Shown here in pieces: positions 1 to 6,418 of a stretch of 16,258 nt of DNA (position 1 is the first letter of the stretch; each line of letters begins with the position of its first letter). The position numbers and the translations under genes were made by a program. The notes under the pieces were generated by a model. It had not been told where the DNA came from, ran no database searches, and saw only the letters and a list, made by a program, of their open reading frames with translations. The DNA is from JBOHTO01 sp050733695 (GTDB lineage: Bacteria > Gemmatimonadota > Gemmatimonadetes > Gemmatimonadales > Gemmatimonadaceae), in assembly GCA_050733695.1 (NCBI GenBank), contig JBOHTO010000128.1, positions 1-16,258 of the forward strand, written 5' to 3'.

Positions 1-220
1 TGGGCCGCGCGGCGGCGGGCTTCGGGGCCGGCGCGGGGGCCGGCTCGGCTTCCGGCGCGGTCGCCGCCGGCTGATCGTTCAACGGGGCGCTGGAATCGAC
101 CGGCGCGAGTTGGAGATCGCGGCTCAGGCTGTCGGCCGCGGCGACGTTCTCGTTCTTGTCGCCGCCGCACGCCACCAGCGCGCCGAGCGCGAGGGTCGCC
201 AGCATGGTTCTCGAGATCAT
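1..220 (-). CDS. Putative lipoprotein, 5' part (runs off the left edge)
   Basis: Reading leftward from an ATG at 218-220 gives 73 codons with no stop before the window edge. The N-terminus is a typical lipoprotein signal: Met-Ile-Ser-Arg, a hydrophobic stretch, then a lipobox LVAC with the lipidated Cys at about residue 18 followed by GGDKNEN. The segment after about residue 50 is rich in Ala, Pro and Glu (low-complexity PAPAPAP type), which looks like a periplasmic linker before an unseen C-terminal domain. A strong ribosome site, GGAGG, lies 5 nt upstream of the ATG, which supports this start. Asp/Gly after the lipid Cys does not settle inner versus outer membrane. It is divergent from the ABC transporter, with a 57-bp spacer (221-277) in which I see no convincing promoter. 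Function is unknown because the conserved part lies outside the window. Confidence 0.72.
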   Translation of the reverse strand, partial: MISRTMLATLALGALVACGGDKNENVAAADSLSRDLQLAPVDSSAPLNDQPAATAPEAEPAPAPAPKPAAARP

Positions 221-277
221 CAAGGCCTCCTTGGCATAACTTGCTCGGGTGTCGCCACTCGGTGACATTGCAGCCTC

Positions 278-2068
278 ATGCGTGAGCTTCGGGCGCTGCT
301 GCCCTACCTCCGGCCCTACCGTCTGGCCATGGCCGCCGGACTGGTCATGGTCGTCGTGTCCAATGCGCTCAACGTCCGCATTCCGCAGTACCTCGAGCGC
401 GGAATCGACGCGCTGGGAGGCGGCGCGCCATTCGCCGAGGTCCGACACTTCGCCTTGCTGCTCGTGGCGGTGGCGCTAGTCGGCGCCGTCGCCCGGTACT
501 ACATGCGGCAGATCCTGAACGGAGCCAGCCGCCGGGTCGAAACCGACCTCCGCAACGACCTTTTCGATCATGTGCAGCGGATGTCGGCGGAGTTCCATGA
601 CCGCTATCCCACCGGCGAGGTGATGGCCCGCACCACGAACGACCTCCTTGCAGTCCGCATGGTCGCGGGGCCCGCGCTCATGTACGTGATAGATACTATA
701 ATACGCACGGCATTAATCGTACCAGCCATGGTACGTATCAGTCCGGTCCTGGCGGCCCTGTCGCTCCTCCCGCTCCTGACCCTGCCGTTCGCGATGATCG
801 TGCTCGGCAACCGGATCCACCGGCGGACCCTCGACATCCAGAGCAAGTTCGGCGACATCTCGACCTTCGTGCACGAGAACCTCTCCGGGGTGCGGGTGGT
901 TCGCGCGTACCGGCAGGAGCGCGCCGAAACCGCGGCGTTTCGCGCCCTGAACCAGGAATACCGCAGCCGCAACATCGCGCTCGCCCGGGTCCAGGGCGTG
1001 TTCTATCCGCTGCTCACCGTGCTGGGCGGGCTGGGCGGCCTCACGATCCTCTACGCGGGCGGCCGGCTGGTCATGGCCGGTACTGTGACCGTCGGCGCGT
1101 TCGTGGCGTTCGGGGTGTACCTCGCCATGCTCGTCTGGCCGATGATCGCGCTCGGCTGGGCCATCAACCTGATCCAGCGGGGCGCAGCGTCGATGGCCCG
1201 CATCAACGAGCTGTTCCGCGCTCAGCCCGCGATCGTGCCGCCGGCGCGGCCGGTATCGCTGCCGCCGGGGCGCCGGGACGGACGCGCGCTCACCGTGGAA
1301 GGGGTCTGGTTCCGGTATCCCGCCGCGCAGGACCGCGGCTGGGTGCTCGAGGACATCTCGTTCCACCTGGAGCCCGGCGCGTCCCTCGCCGTCGTGGGCT
1401 CGACCGGCGCGGGCAAGTCGGCGCTGGTCGATCTCCTGGTCCGCACCTACGACCCCGACCGCGGGCGGATCCGGATCGACGGCGTGGACATCCGCGCCGT
1501 GCCTCTCGCCGAGCTGCGGGCCGCGGTCGGGTTCGTGCCGCAGGAGACCTTTCTCTTCAGCGAGACCTTGCGCGACAACGTGCTGCTCGGCGCGCCCGAC
1601 GACGGACGGCTCCAGCGCGTGGCCGAAACGTCGCAGCTCAGCGAGGCGATCGGCGTGCTGCCCGACGGGTACGACACGATGCTCGGGGAGCGCGGGATCA
1701 ACCTCTCCGGCGGGCAGAAGCAGCGTACTGCTCTCGCGCGTGCGCTCGCGCGCCGGCCAGCCGTCGTTCTCCTGGACGACGCCCTTTCGGCCGTGGACAC
1801 CCACACCGAGGCGGCGATATTGCGCTCGCTCCGCGAAGCGCTGGCCGGGCGTACCGCGATCATCACGTCGCACCGTGCGAGCGCGATCCGCGATGCCTCC
1901 TGGATCATCGTTCTGGACGAGGGCCGGATCGTGGAGCAGGGACGCCACGACGATCTCATGGCTCGGGGCGGGCGGTACTGGACGCTCCTCCACCGGCAGC
2001 AGCTCGCGGAGTCGATCGAGGAGGAAGCCGATGCGTTGGCTTCCGGGGAAACGAGCGCTACTATGTAG
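278..2068 (+). CDS. ABC transporter half-molecule, MdlA/multidrug exporter type (membrane domain fused to ATPase)
   Basis: This is a 596-residue type IV ABC exporter subunit of normal length. Residues about 15-310 form the six-helix membrane domain and about 335-575 the nucleotide-binding domain. Visible motifs are Walker A GSTGAGKS (374-381), Q-loop Gln422 (FVPQETFLFS), signature LSGGQ (476-480), Walker B VVLLDD (496-501), D-loop SAVD and switch His532. The residue after the Walker B Asp is Asp501 rather than the usual catalytic Glu. Asp here is familiar from the MdlA/YheI-BmrC half of heterodimeric exporters, which pair with a partner carrying Glu. No partner gene is in the window, so it either pairs with a distant subunit or works as a homodimer with weakened hydrolysis. 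The substrate cannot be deduced; drugs or lipids are usual for the family. The ATG at 278 has no clear Shine-Dalgarno, but the LLPYLRPYR N-terminus is typical. The stop is 3 nt before the histidine kinase start. Confidence 0.93.
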   Translation: MRELRALLPYLRPYRLAMAAGLVMVVVSNALNVRIPQYLERGIDALGGGAPFAEVRHFALLLVAVALVGAVARYYMRQILNGASRRVETDLRNDLFDHVQRMSAEFHDRYPTGEVMARTTNDLLAVRMVAGPALMYVIDTIIRTALIVPAMVRISPVLAALSLLPLLTLPFAMIVLGNRIHRRTLDIQSKFGDISTFVHENLSGVRVVRAYRQERAETAAFRALNQEYRSRNIALARVQGVFYPLLTVLGGLGGLTILYAGGRLVMAGTVTVGAFVAFGVYLAMLVWPMIALGWAINLIQRGAASMARINELFRAQPAIVPPARPVSLPPGRRDGRALTVEGVWFRYPAAQDRGWVLEDISFHLEPGASLAVVGSTGAGKSALVDLLVRTYDPDRGRIRIDGVDIRAVPLAELRAAVGFVPQETFLFSETLRDNVLLGAPDDGRLQRVAETSQLSEAIGVLPDGYDTMLGERGINLSGGQKQRTALARALARRPAVVLLDDALSAVDTHTEAAILRSLREALAGRTAIITSHRASAIRDASWIIVLDEGRIVEQGRHDDLMARGGRYWTLLHRQQLAESIEEEADALASGETSATM

Positions 2069-2071
2069 GCC

Positions 2072-2965
2072 ATGATACGCGCCGGGTCGCCTCGCCCGCC
2101 CTCCCCATCCCCATCCCCCTCCCCCGCCCCCAACCCGTCGCAGTCCGGGACGACAGCGGCCGACATCGGACGTGCATCCGCCGAGGCCAGGCTGGCTGCC
2201 CTCGAGGAATCGCACCTGCAGGCGATGCAGCTCATCGCCGACATGAAGGCGCGCGACGCTCTCAAGACCCAGTTCCTGACGAACATTTCGCACGACCTTC
2301 GCACGCCGCTCTCGGCGATCATCACGCACGCCGAGATCCTGCGCGACGGCATACTCGGCAGCATGACGGATCGCCAGAAGGAGAGCATAGTCGGGATCAT
2401 CAATGGCGGCCGCCAGCTCCTGGACATGGTGGGGGAGATCCTGATCTATGTCCGCGGTTCCGCCGGTCAACTCACACTCAGGCTCGCCGAAGTCTCGCTG
2501 GGCGACGTCGTCGACAGCGCATGCGCGCTCAACGAGGCGCTCGCGGCGAGAAAGGGCGTGACACTGGCGCGCGATGTCGCGAGCGATATACCTCCAGTCG
2601 TTGCAGACAGGGACAAGATCGCGCACGTGCTCGGCAACCTCCTCGGCAACGCAATCGACTTCACAGCCGGCGGAGGGCGGGTGTGGGTGTCGGTGCGGCG
2701 CGCGGCACTCGTCGATGGCGCCGAGTCCGTTCTGGTGGAGGTGGGCGACTCCGGCATCGGAATCGCTCCCGAGAACCATGATCTCGTGTTCCGGGAGTTC
2801 GCCCAGGTCGATGCGTCGGCCTCGCGGCAGCACCATGGTACGGGCCTCGGTCTCACCATCGCCCGGCGCCTTGTGGAACTGCACGGCGGCCGCATCTGGG
2901 TGGAGAGCGCGATCGGCGAAGGCAGCCGCTTCTACTTCACGATTCCGTATCGCGAGGTACCCTGA
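2072..2965 (+). CDS. Soluble sensor histidine kinase
   Basis: This 297-residue protein has no membrane segment and no recognisable sensor domain. It starts with a low-complexity Pro-Ser stretch (residues about 8-24, from a C-rich tract at 2100-2135). A short helical segment (about 34-62) leads into the HisKA domain with the H-box NISHDLRTPL, phospho-acceptor His74. The HATPase domain shows the N-box NLLGNAIDFT (Asn193), G1 box VGDSGIG (Asp226), F-box FREFAQVD and G2 box GTGLGL (256-261), all intact, so it should be active. With no input domain of its own it must sense a cytoplasmic cue or a partner protein, possibly linked to the upstream exporter; that link is inference. The start is the first ATG after the transporter stop, but no Shine-Dalgarno is visible, so coupling to the transporter or a later start such as Met52 is possible. 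Its stop overlaps the likely CTG start of the response regulator. Confidence 0.9.
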   Translation: MIRAGSPRPPSPSPSPSPAPNPSQSGTTAADIGRASAEARLAALEESHLQAMQLIADMKARDALKTQFLTNISHDLRTPLSAIITHAEILRDGILGSMTDRQKESIVGIINGGRQLLDMVGEILIYVRGSAGQLTLRLAEVSLGDVVDSACALNEALAARKGVTLARDVASDIPPVVADRDKIAHVLGNLLGNAIDFTAGGGRVWVSVRRAALVDGAESVLVEVGDSGIGIAPENHDLVFREFAQVDASASRQHHGTGLGLTIARRLVELHGGRIWVESAIGEGSRFYFTIPYREVP

Positions 2966-3390
2966 CGTCGAAGCTGCCGCACGTTCTCGTGGTGGAGGAC
3001 AACGATCTCGTAGTCGGTGCCTTGCGAATACTTCTGGAGGCAACCGGTCATCGCGTCTCGGCGGCCGGCACGGTGGCCGCGGCGGTCGCTGCGTGCCGGG
3101 CAACACTGCCGGACGTGATGCTTCTCGACCTGACGCTTCCCGACGGCGACGGCCTCCTGGTTCTCGAAGCGCTCGGCGAAGGAGGGACCGGCGAGGGCAG
3201 ACCGGCGGTGACCATCGCAATGACCGGCCGCGACGATGAGGCGACGGTCGCCCGCTGTCTCGAAGCGGGCTGTCGCGAAGTCCTGACCAAGCCCGTGCCG
3301 ACTCGTCTGCTCATTGCAAGGATCGCGGAATGGGTCGCTCCGGCTGGCGGCGGGCCGGCTACAGACGCGAGCGAATCCACTCCGGCGTGA
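2962..3390 (+). CDS. Single-domain (receiver-only) response regulator
   Basis: A CheY-like receiver domain with no output domain. The acidic pair is in VVEDN, the phospho-acceptor Asp is in LLDLTLPDGDG (residue 56 from this start), the conserved Thr is in AMTGRDD, and the conserved Lys is in LTKPV (residue 110). The first standard start in frame, GTG at 2989, would give MVEDN and delete most of the first beta strand. The frame is open further upstream but holds no ATG, GTG or TTG. It does hold CTG at 2962, overlapping the kinase stop as CTGA, with GAGG four bases before it. That start gives 142 residues and a complete strand (PHVLVVED). I therefore prefer CTG 2962, with GTG 2989 as the conventional alternative. 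It should receive phosphate from the adjacent kinase and act through protein contacts. Its 3' end overlaps ccdA by 32 bp on the other strand. Confidence 0.82.
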   Translation: MTSKLPHVLVVEDNDLVVGALRILLEATGHRVSAAGTVAAAVAACRATLPDVMLLDLTLPDGDGLLVLEALGEGGTGEGRPAVTIAMTGRDDEATVARCLEAGCREVLTKPVPTRLLIARIAEWVAPAGGGPATDASESTPA

Positions 3391-4087
3391 AGCCCTGCAG
3401 GTAGGAAGCGAGAATCGTGAAGTAGTTCGTGATGAGCAGCAGCCCGACGATGATGAGCAGGACCCCCGCTACCCTCGATATCCAGATCATCCGGCTGCGC
3501 ATGCGCGTGAACAGCGCGAGGAAGTGATTGATGGCGAGTGCGGACAGGAGGAACGGCACGGCCAGGCCCAGCGAATACGCGGACAGAAGCAGCAGGCCGC
3601 GCTGAAGGTCTGCCGAGCTGGAAGTATAGATGAGTATCGAACCGAGGATCGGGCCGATGCACGGAGTCCAGCCCGCGCCGAATGCGATGCCGACGAGTAC
3701 CGTTCCGAGGTAACCGACGGGCTTGTCGGCGAGGTGAAGCCGGCGCTCGCGACTGAATGCGGCGATGTTGAAGACGCCGAGCATGTACAGGCCGAAGAGG
3801 ATGATCAGCGCGCCGCCTATCCGGCTGATCCAGTCGCGGTGGGCGAGGAGAACGCGACCGAAGGCTGTCGCGGTTGCGCCGAGCGCGAGGAAGATGAGCG
3901 AGAAGCCGAGGATGAAGAGCAGCGAGTGCACGAGGGCCGTGCGACGCGACCGTTCGACGTCCTCCAGGCTCAGCCCCGTTATGAACGTGATGTAGCTGGG
4001 GATGAGCGGGAGAACACAGGGTGAAAGGAAGCTGAGGAGCCCTGCCGTAAACGAGATTGCGATCCCAAAGGTGATTGTGTCTTCCAT
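3359..4087 (-). CDS. ccdA: CcdA-type thiol-disulfide transporter (cytochrome c biogenesis membrane protein)
   Basis: A 242-residue polytopic membrane protein with about six hydrophobic segments, the usual size for CcdA, the short relative of the DsbD membrane domain. The two signature cysteines are present: Cys24 in LLSFLSPCVLPLIPSY and Cys143 in GAGWTPCIGPILG. In this family they carry electrons from cytoplasmic thioredoxin across the inner membrane to extracytoplasmic thiol proteins, for cytochrome c maturation or disulfide reduction. No periplasmic partner (ResA/CcsX-like thioredoxin) or cytochrome assembly gene is adjacent, so the acceptor is unknown. The ATG at 4085-4087 is the natural start just before the first helix, although the Shine-Dalgarno is weak. 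The gene lies alone on this strand, convergent with the response regulator and divergent from the phosphatase, whose likely start lies inside the first codons of ccdA. Its promoter must therefore lie within the phosphatase coding region. Confidence 0.92.
   Translation of the reverse strand: MEDTITFGIAISFTAGLLSFLSPCVLPLIPSYITFITGLSLEDVERSRRTALVHSLLFILGFSLIFLALGATATAFGRVLLAHRDWISRIGGALIILFGLYMLGVFNIAAFSRERRLHLADKPVGYLGTVLVGIAFGAGWTPCIGPILGSILIYTSSSADLQRGLLLLSAYSLGLAVPFLLSALAINHFLALFTRMRSRMIWISRVAGVLLIIVGLLLITNYFTILASYLQGFTPEWIRSRL
4067..4079 (+). promoter_or_regulatory. Ribosome binding site deciding the phosphatase start
   Basis: AAAGGTGAT (4067-4075) matches much of the consensus AAAGGAGGTGAT and ends one base before GTG 4077; counted from the GG pair the spacing is 5 nt. 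It favours this start over ATG 4002, which is preceded only by a G run touching the ATG. The site lies antisense inside codons 5-7 of ccdA. Confidence 0.5.
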
Positions 4088-6011
4088 TTCCGAACCCAGG
4101 GTCGAGCGACGGTCCCGCCCCCGAGCGGGACGGTTTCTGCGGTGGTACTACGACATCAAGTACTGGCCATTCCGGCGCGAACGGCAGCCGCGCGATGAAC
4201 AGCGCGGACTGGTGGTGCTGCAGATCGATGCCCTCGCGTACGCTGACATGCGTCGTGCGCTGGAGCTCGGTGTCTGCCCCACGATCTCGTCACTTCTGCG
4301 CCGCGAGGATTTCGCGCTGCGGCGCTGGTTCTGCGGCCTTCCCTCTGCTACCCCGTACTGCCAGGCCGGCTTCTTTCACGGCGAGAACGCCGGGATCCCG
4401 GCATTCCGCTTCTACGACAAGGCGGCGCGGCGCGTGATCACCTGCAACGCGCCGCACGGTGTTCAGTACATCCGCGATCGCATACGTTCGCCCGGGGCGC
4501 TGGCCCGCGGATCGAGCTACGTCAATCTGATCGATGGCGATGCGGAGACCGTGGCCTTCACTGTCGCCACACGCGAAAAAATGTCCGTCTACGGGCGCCT
4601 CGGCGGCACGCGCATGCTGCTGCTCATGCTGCTGCATCCGATTCGGATGCTGCGCATGGCGGCCCAGGCCGTGGCCGAGTGGCTGCGAGAGGAGTACGAG
4701 CGCTTCGCTGGCGAGCTCGCGGGGCGCACCACCCACTCCGAAGGGATCTTTCCGTTCATCCGGATTCTCAGCAACGTGGTCGTCCGCGAACTGCAAACGC
4801 TGGCCGTGGTTCTCGACACGTATCTCGGCGTGCCCATAATCTACACGACCTTCATGCAGTACGACGAGCTCGGCCACCACTTCGGTCCATCCAGCCGGCA
4901 GGCGCTGGGCGACCTGCGGCGGACCGACGCGCGGATCGCCGAGATCTGGCGCATGATCCGCGTGGCGGCTCCCCGCCGCTACGACCTGGTGATTCTCTCC
5001 GACCACGGCATGACTCCGTCGCGCAGCTACCGCGTTCGATTCGGCGAGTCGCTGGGCACGACGATTCAGCGGATGCTTGACGGCGTTGGCGGCGTCGACG
5101 GCGAGAGAATCGAGCCGCTGCACTCGCTGGCAAGCTTCGCCGAGGACTCGGAGTATTCCGACATCGGCGCGCAGGTTGTGGAGACCGTCGCCCAGGGGAC
5201 CGCGCCACAACACCGGCGCACGGGCGCGACTCTTCGCAGCCTTCGCGACTGGCTGCGCAGACGTTACGGGCTGCGCGAGCTGCTCCTGCCGGAGAAGTAT
5301 TCCGTGAACCGGGAGCACGATGTCGTGGTCACGTACAGCTCCTGTCTCGCGCACGTGTACTTTGCCGACGAGTCGCGGCAGCTCGCGCTCGGCGACGTTG
5401 CGCGCGACAGACGGCGAGCCGATCTGTATGCTTCGCTGCTCGCACACGATGGAATCGGTCTCATCCTCACGCGGATGGGAACTGCTGTCCATATCGAGAC
5501 GCGCGACGGCCGGGCTGCGATCGAGAAGGGCGCGATGGAGGTACTCTCCGGCGAGAATCCTCTTGTGTGCCATGGCAGCGAGCCGTACGTCGTGCGGGCG
5601 ATCGAGGATCTGGTGCGGCAACCGAACTCGGGCGATCTCGTTCTCTTTGGTGCCTTCGACGGCTACGAGATCATCTCGTACGATGACCAGGTTGGCGCAC
5701 ACGGCTCTGCCGGCGGCGACCAGATGTATCCCTTCATCATATCCCCGTCCGAGCTGGGCCTGGCGACGGAACGACTGGAGGACGCGCGCGACATCCACCG
5801 GGCGTTGCTTGCCCCTTACGCGGCAGGAGCCGTTCCCGCGGCGGGTCCGCTCCCGCCCGCCGACGTATTACGCCGGAGCCCGGCTCACGCCGACGCAACA
5901 CGCGCGGCGCCGGGAACGAACGGTCAAGCGGTAGCCGCGGGACCGGCGGGACCGGCGGGACCGGCGAAACCGGCGGGACCGGCGGGACCGGCGGGACCAC
6001 CGTCGCGCTGA
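4077..6011 (+). CDS. Alkaline-phosphatase-superfamily hydrolase (nucleotide pyrophosphatase/phosphodiesterase-like) with collagen-like tail
   Basis: This 644-residue protein (from GTG 4077) carries the full metal site of the alkaline phosphatase/phosphodiesterase superfamily. Asp51 (VLQIDALAY), nucleophile Thr92 (LPSATPYCQAGFFHG), Asp263 and His267 (YDELGHHFG), Asp309-His310 (ILSDHGMTPS) and His542 (GAHGSAGGDQ) are all in the expected order. It should hydrolyse a phosphate mono- or diester; the substrate is not predictable. No signal peptide or clear transmembrane helix is seen, so it is probably cytoplasmic. The frame is open back to an ATG at 4002 inside ccdA. I prefer GTG 4077 because AAAGGTGAT (4067-4075), a good match to the 16S tail, sits just before it and overlap with ccdA falls to 11 bp; GTG 4071 is also possible. 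The last ~25 residues are (Gly-Pro-Ala)n from a 9-bp repeat overlapping the fur-family gene, and look dispensable for catalysis. Confidence 0.87.
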   Translation: MSSISEPRVERRSRPRAGRFLRWYYDIKYWPFRRERQPRDEQRGLVVLQIDALAYADMRRALELGVCPTISSLLRREDFALRRWFCGLPSATPYCQAGFFHGENAGIPAFRFYDKAARRVITCNAPHGVQYIRDRIRSPGALARGSSYVNLIDGDAETVAFTVATREKMSVYGRLGGTRMLLLMLLHPIRMLRMAAQAVAEWLREEYERFAGELAGRTTHSEGIFPFIRILSNVVVRELQTLAVVLDTYLGVPIIYTTFMQYDELGHHFGPSSRQALGDLRRTDARIAEIWRMIRVAAPRRYDLVILSDHGMTPSRSYRVRFGESLGTTIQRMLDGVGGVDGERIEPLHSLASFAEDSEYSDIGAQVVETVAQGTAPQHRRTGATLRSLRDWLRRRYGLRELLLPEKYSVNREHDVVVTYSSCLAHVYFADESRQLALGDVARDRRRADLYASLLAHDGIGLILTRMGTAVHIETRDGRAAIEKGAMEVLSGENPLVCHGSEPYVVRAIEDLVRQPNSGDLVLFGAFDGYEIISYDDQVGAHGSAGGDQMYPFIISPSELGLATERLEDARDIHRALLAPYAAGAVPAAGPLPPADVLRRSPAHADATRAAPGTNGQAVAAGPAGPAGPAKPAGPAGPAGPPSR

Positions 6012-6418
6012 CAGCTCGCACAGACACCGTAGATCACGAGCCGGTGGCTCTGGCGCGCAAACCCGTGCGTCTCCGCGATCAGGGTGGACATCCGCTCCAG
6101 GCGCTCGTCGCGGAACTCGGTCACGCGACCGCAGACGGTGCAGAGCAGGTGCTCGTGATGAGGGATGTCGCGCGCCGGCTCGTAGCGCCGGAATCCCTCG
6201 CCGAAGTCGCGCTCCACGACGAGCCCGCTCTCGAGCAGAAGGTCGAGAGTCCGGTAGACGGTCGCGGTGCCGGCGGCAGCATGTCGCGTCTCCAGTTCGC
6301 GCTCGATCTCGTCAGCCGAGAGGTGGCTCTGCGAGTGGAGCACCACGTCGGCGATCGCGAGACGCTGCGCAGTGACCGGCAGATTGTGGTCGCGCAGATA
6401 CGTGCGGAATCCCTCCAT
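5924..6418 (-). CDS. Fur-family metal-responsive transcriptional regulator with collagen-like C-terminal tail
   Basis: A 164-residue Fur/Zur/PerR-type repressor. The N-terminal winged helix includes LPVTAQRLAIADVVL and the recognition-helix region GTATVYRTLDLLLESGLV. The dimerisation half has the metal-binding HHEH (residues 87-90) and two CxxC pairs (Cys93/Cys96 and Cys133/Cys136) of the structural zinc site. The metal sensed (Fe, Zn, Mn or peroxide/Fe) cannot be decided from sequence alone. ATG 6418 overlaps the previous stop by one base (TGATG), typical of translational coupling. GTG 6439, seven codons upstream with AAGGTGA before it, is a real alternative giving 171 residues. After Cys136 the protein continues QRDG and then about 20 residues of (Gly-Pro-Ala)n, an extension beyond the usual Fur fold. 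It is the last gene of the minus block and convergent with the phosphatase (88-bp overlap). Any target or autoregulatory Fur box is not recognisable here. Confidence 0.92.
   Translation of the reverse strand: MEGFRTYLRDHNLPVTAQRLAIADVVLHSQSHLSADEIERELETRHAAAGTATVYRTLDLLLESGLVVERDFGEGFRRYEPARDIPHHEHLLCTVCGRVTEFRDERLERMSTLIAETHGFARQSHRLVIYGVCASCQRDGGPAGPAGPAGFAGPAGPAGPAATA
5940..6002. repeat. 9-bp tandem repeat coding for Gly-Pro-Ala on both strands
   Basis: About seven copies of GGACCGGCG run in register from 5940. Units 1-3, 5 and 6 are exact, unit 4 begins AAA instead of GGA, and unit 7 is partial (GGACC then ACC). On the plus strand the phosphatase reads each unit as Gly-Pro-Ala (unit 4 as Lys-Pro-Ala). 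On the minus strand the Fur-family gene reads the same DNA as Pro-Ala-Gly, with a single Phe at unit 4. Both proteins end shortly after the repeat. The CCGG core is self-complementary, so the transcript could fold. The repeat may have arisen by slippage. Confidence 0.93.

Noticed and set aside
221..277. Divergent promoter between the lipoprotein and the ABC transporter
   Set aside because: TTGGCA and TATGCC-like hexamers occur, but no pair with acceptable spacing was found on either strand.
697..702. TATAAT as a functional promoter inside the transporter gene
   Set aside because: There is no TTGACA-like box at 16-18 bp upstream and no gene that would need a start there. It is kept only as part of the AT-rich island observation.
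713..3220. An 835-codon open frame on the minus strand opposite the transporter, kinase and regulator
   Set aside because: It is antisense to three genes with clear catalytic motifs. Its product is Arg/Pro/His-rich without any domain, which is expected from the mirror of high third-position GC.
4290..5798. A 502-codon minus-strand open frame opposite the phosphatase
   Set aside because: The opposite strand carries all metal ligands of the alkaline phosphatase superfamily; this frame has none of any family.
5940..6002. Tandem repeat considered as a CRISPR array or a replication iteron
   Set aside because: The units are 9 bp with no spacers, and they lie in coding frames of two genes. There is no cas gene, replication initiator gene or DnaA-box cluster.
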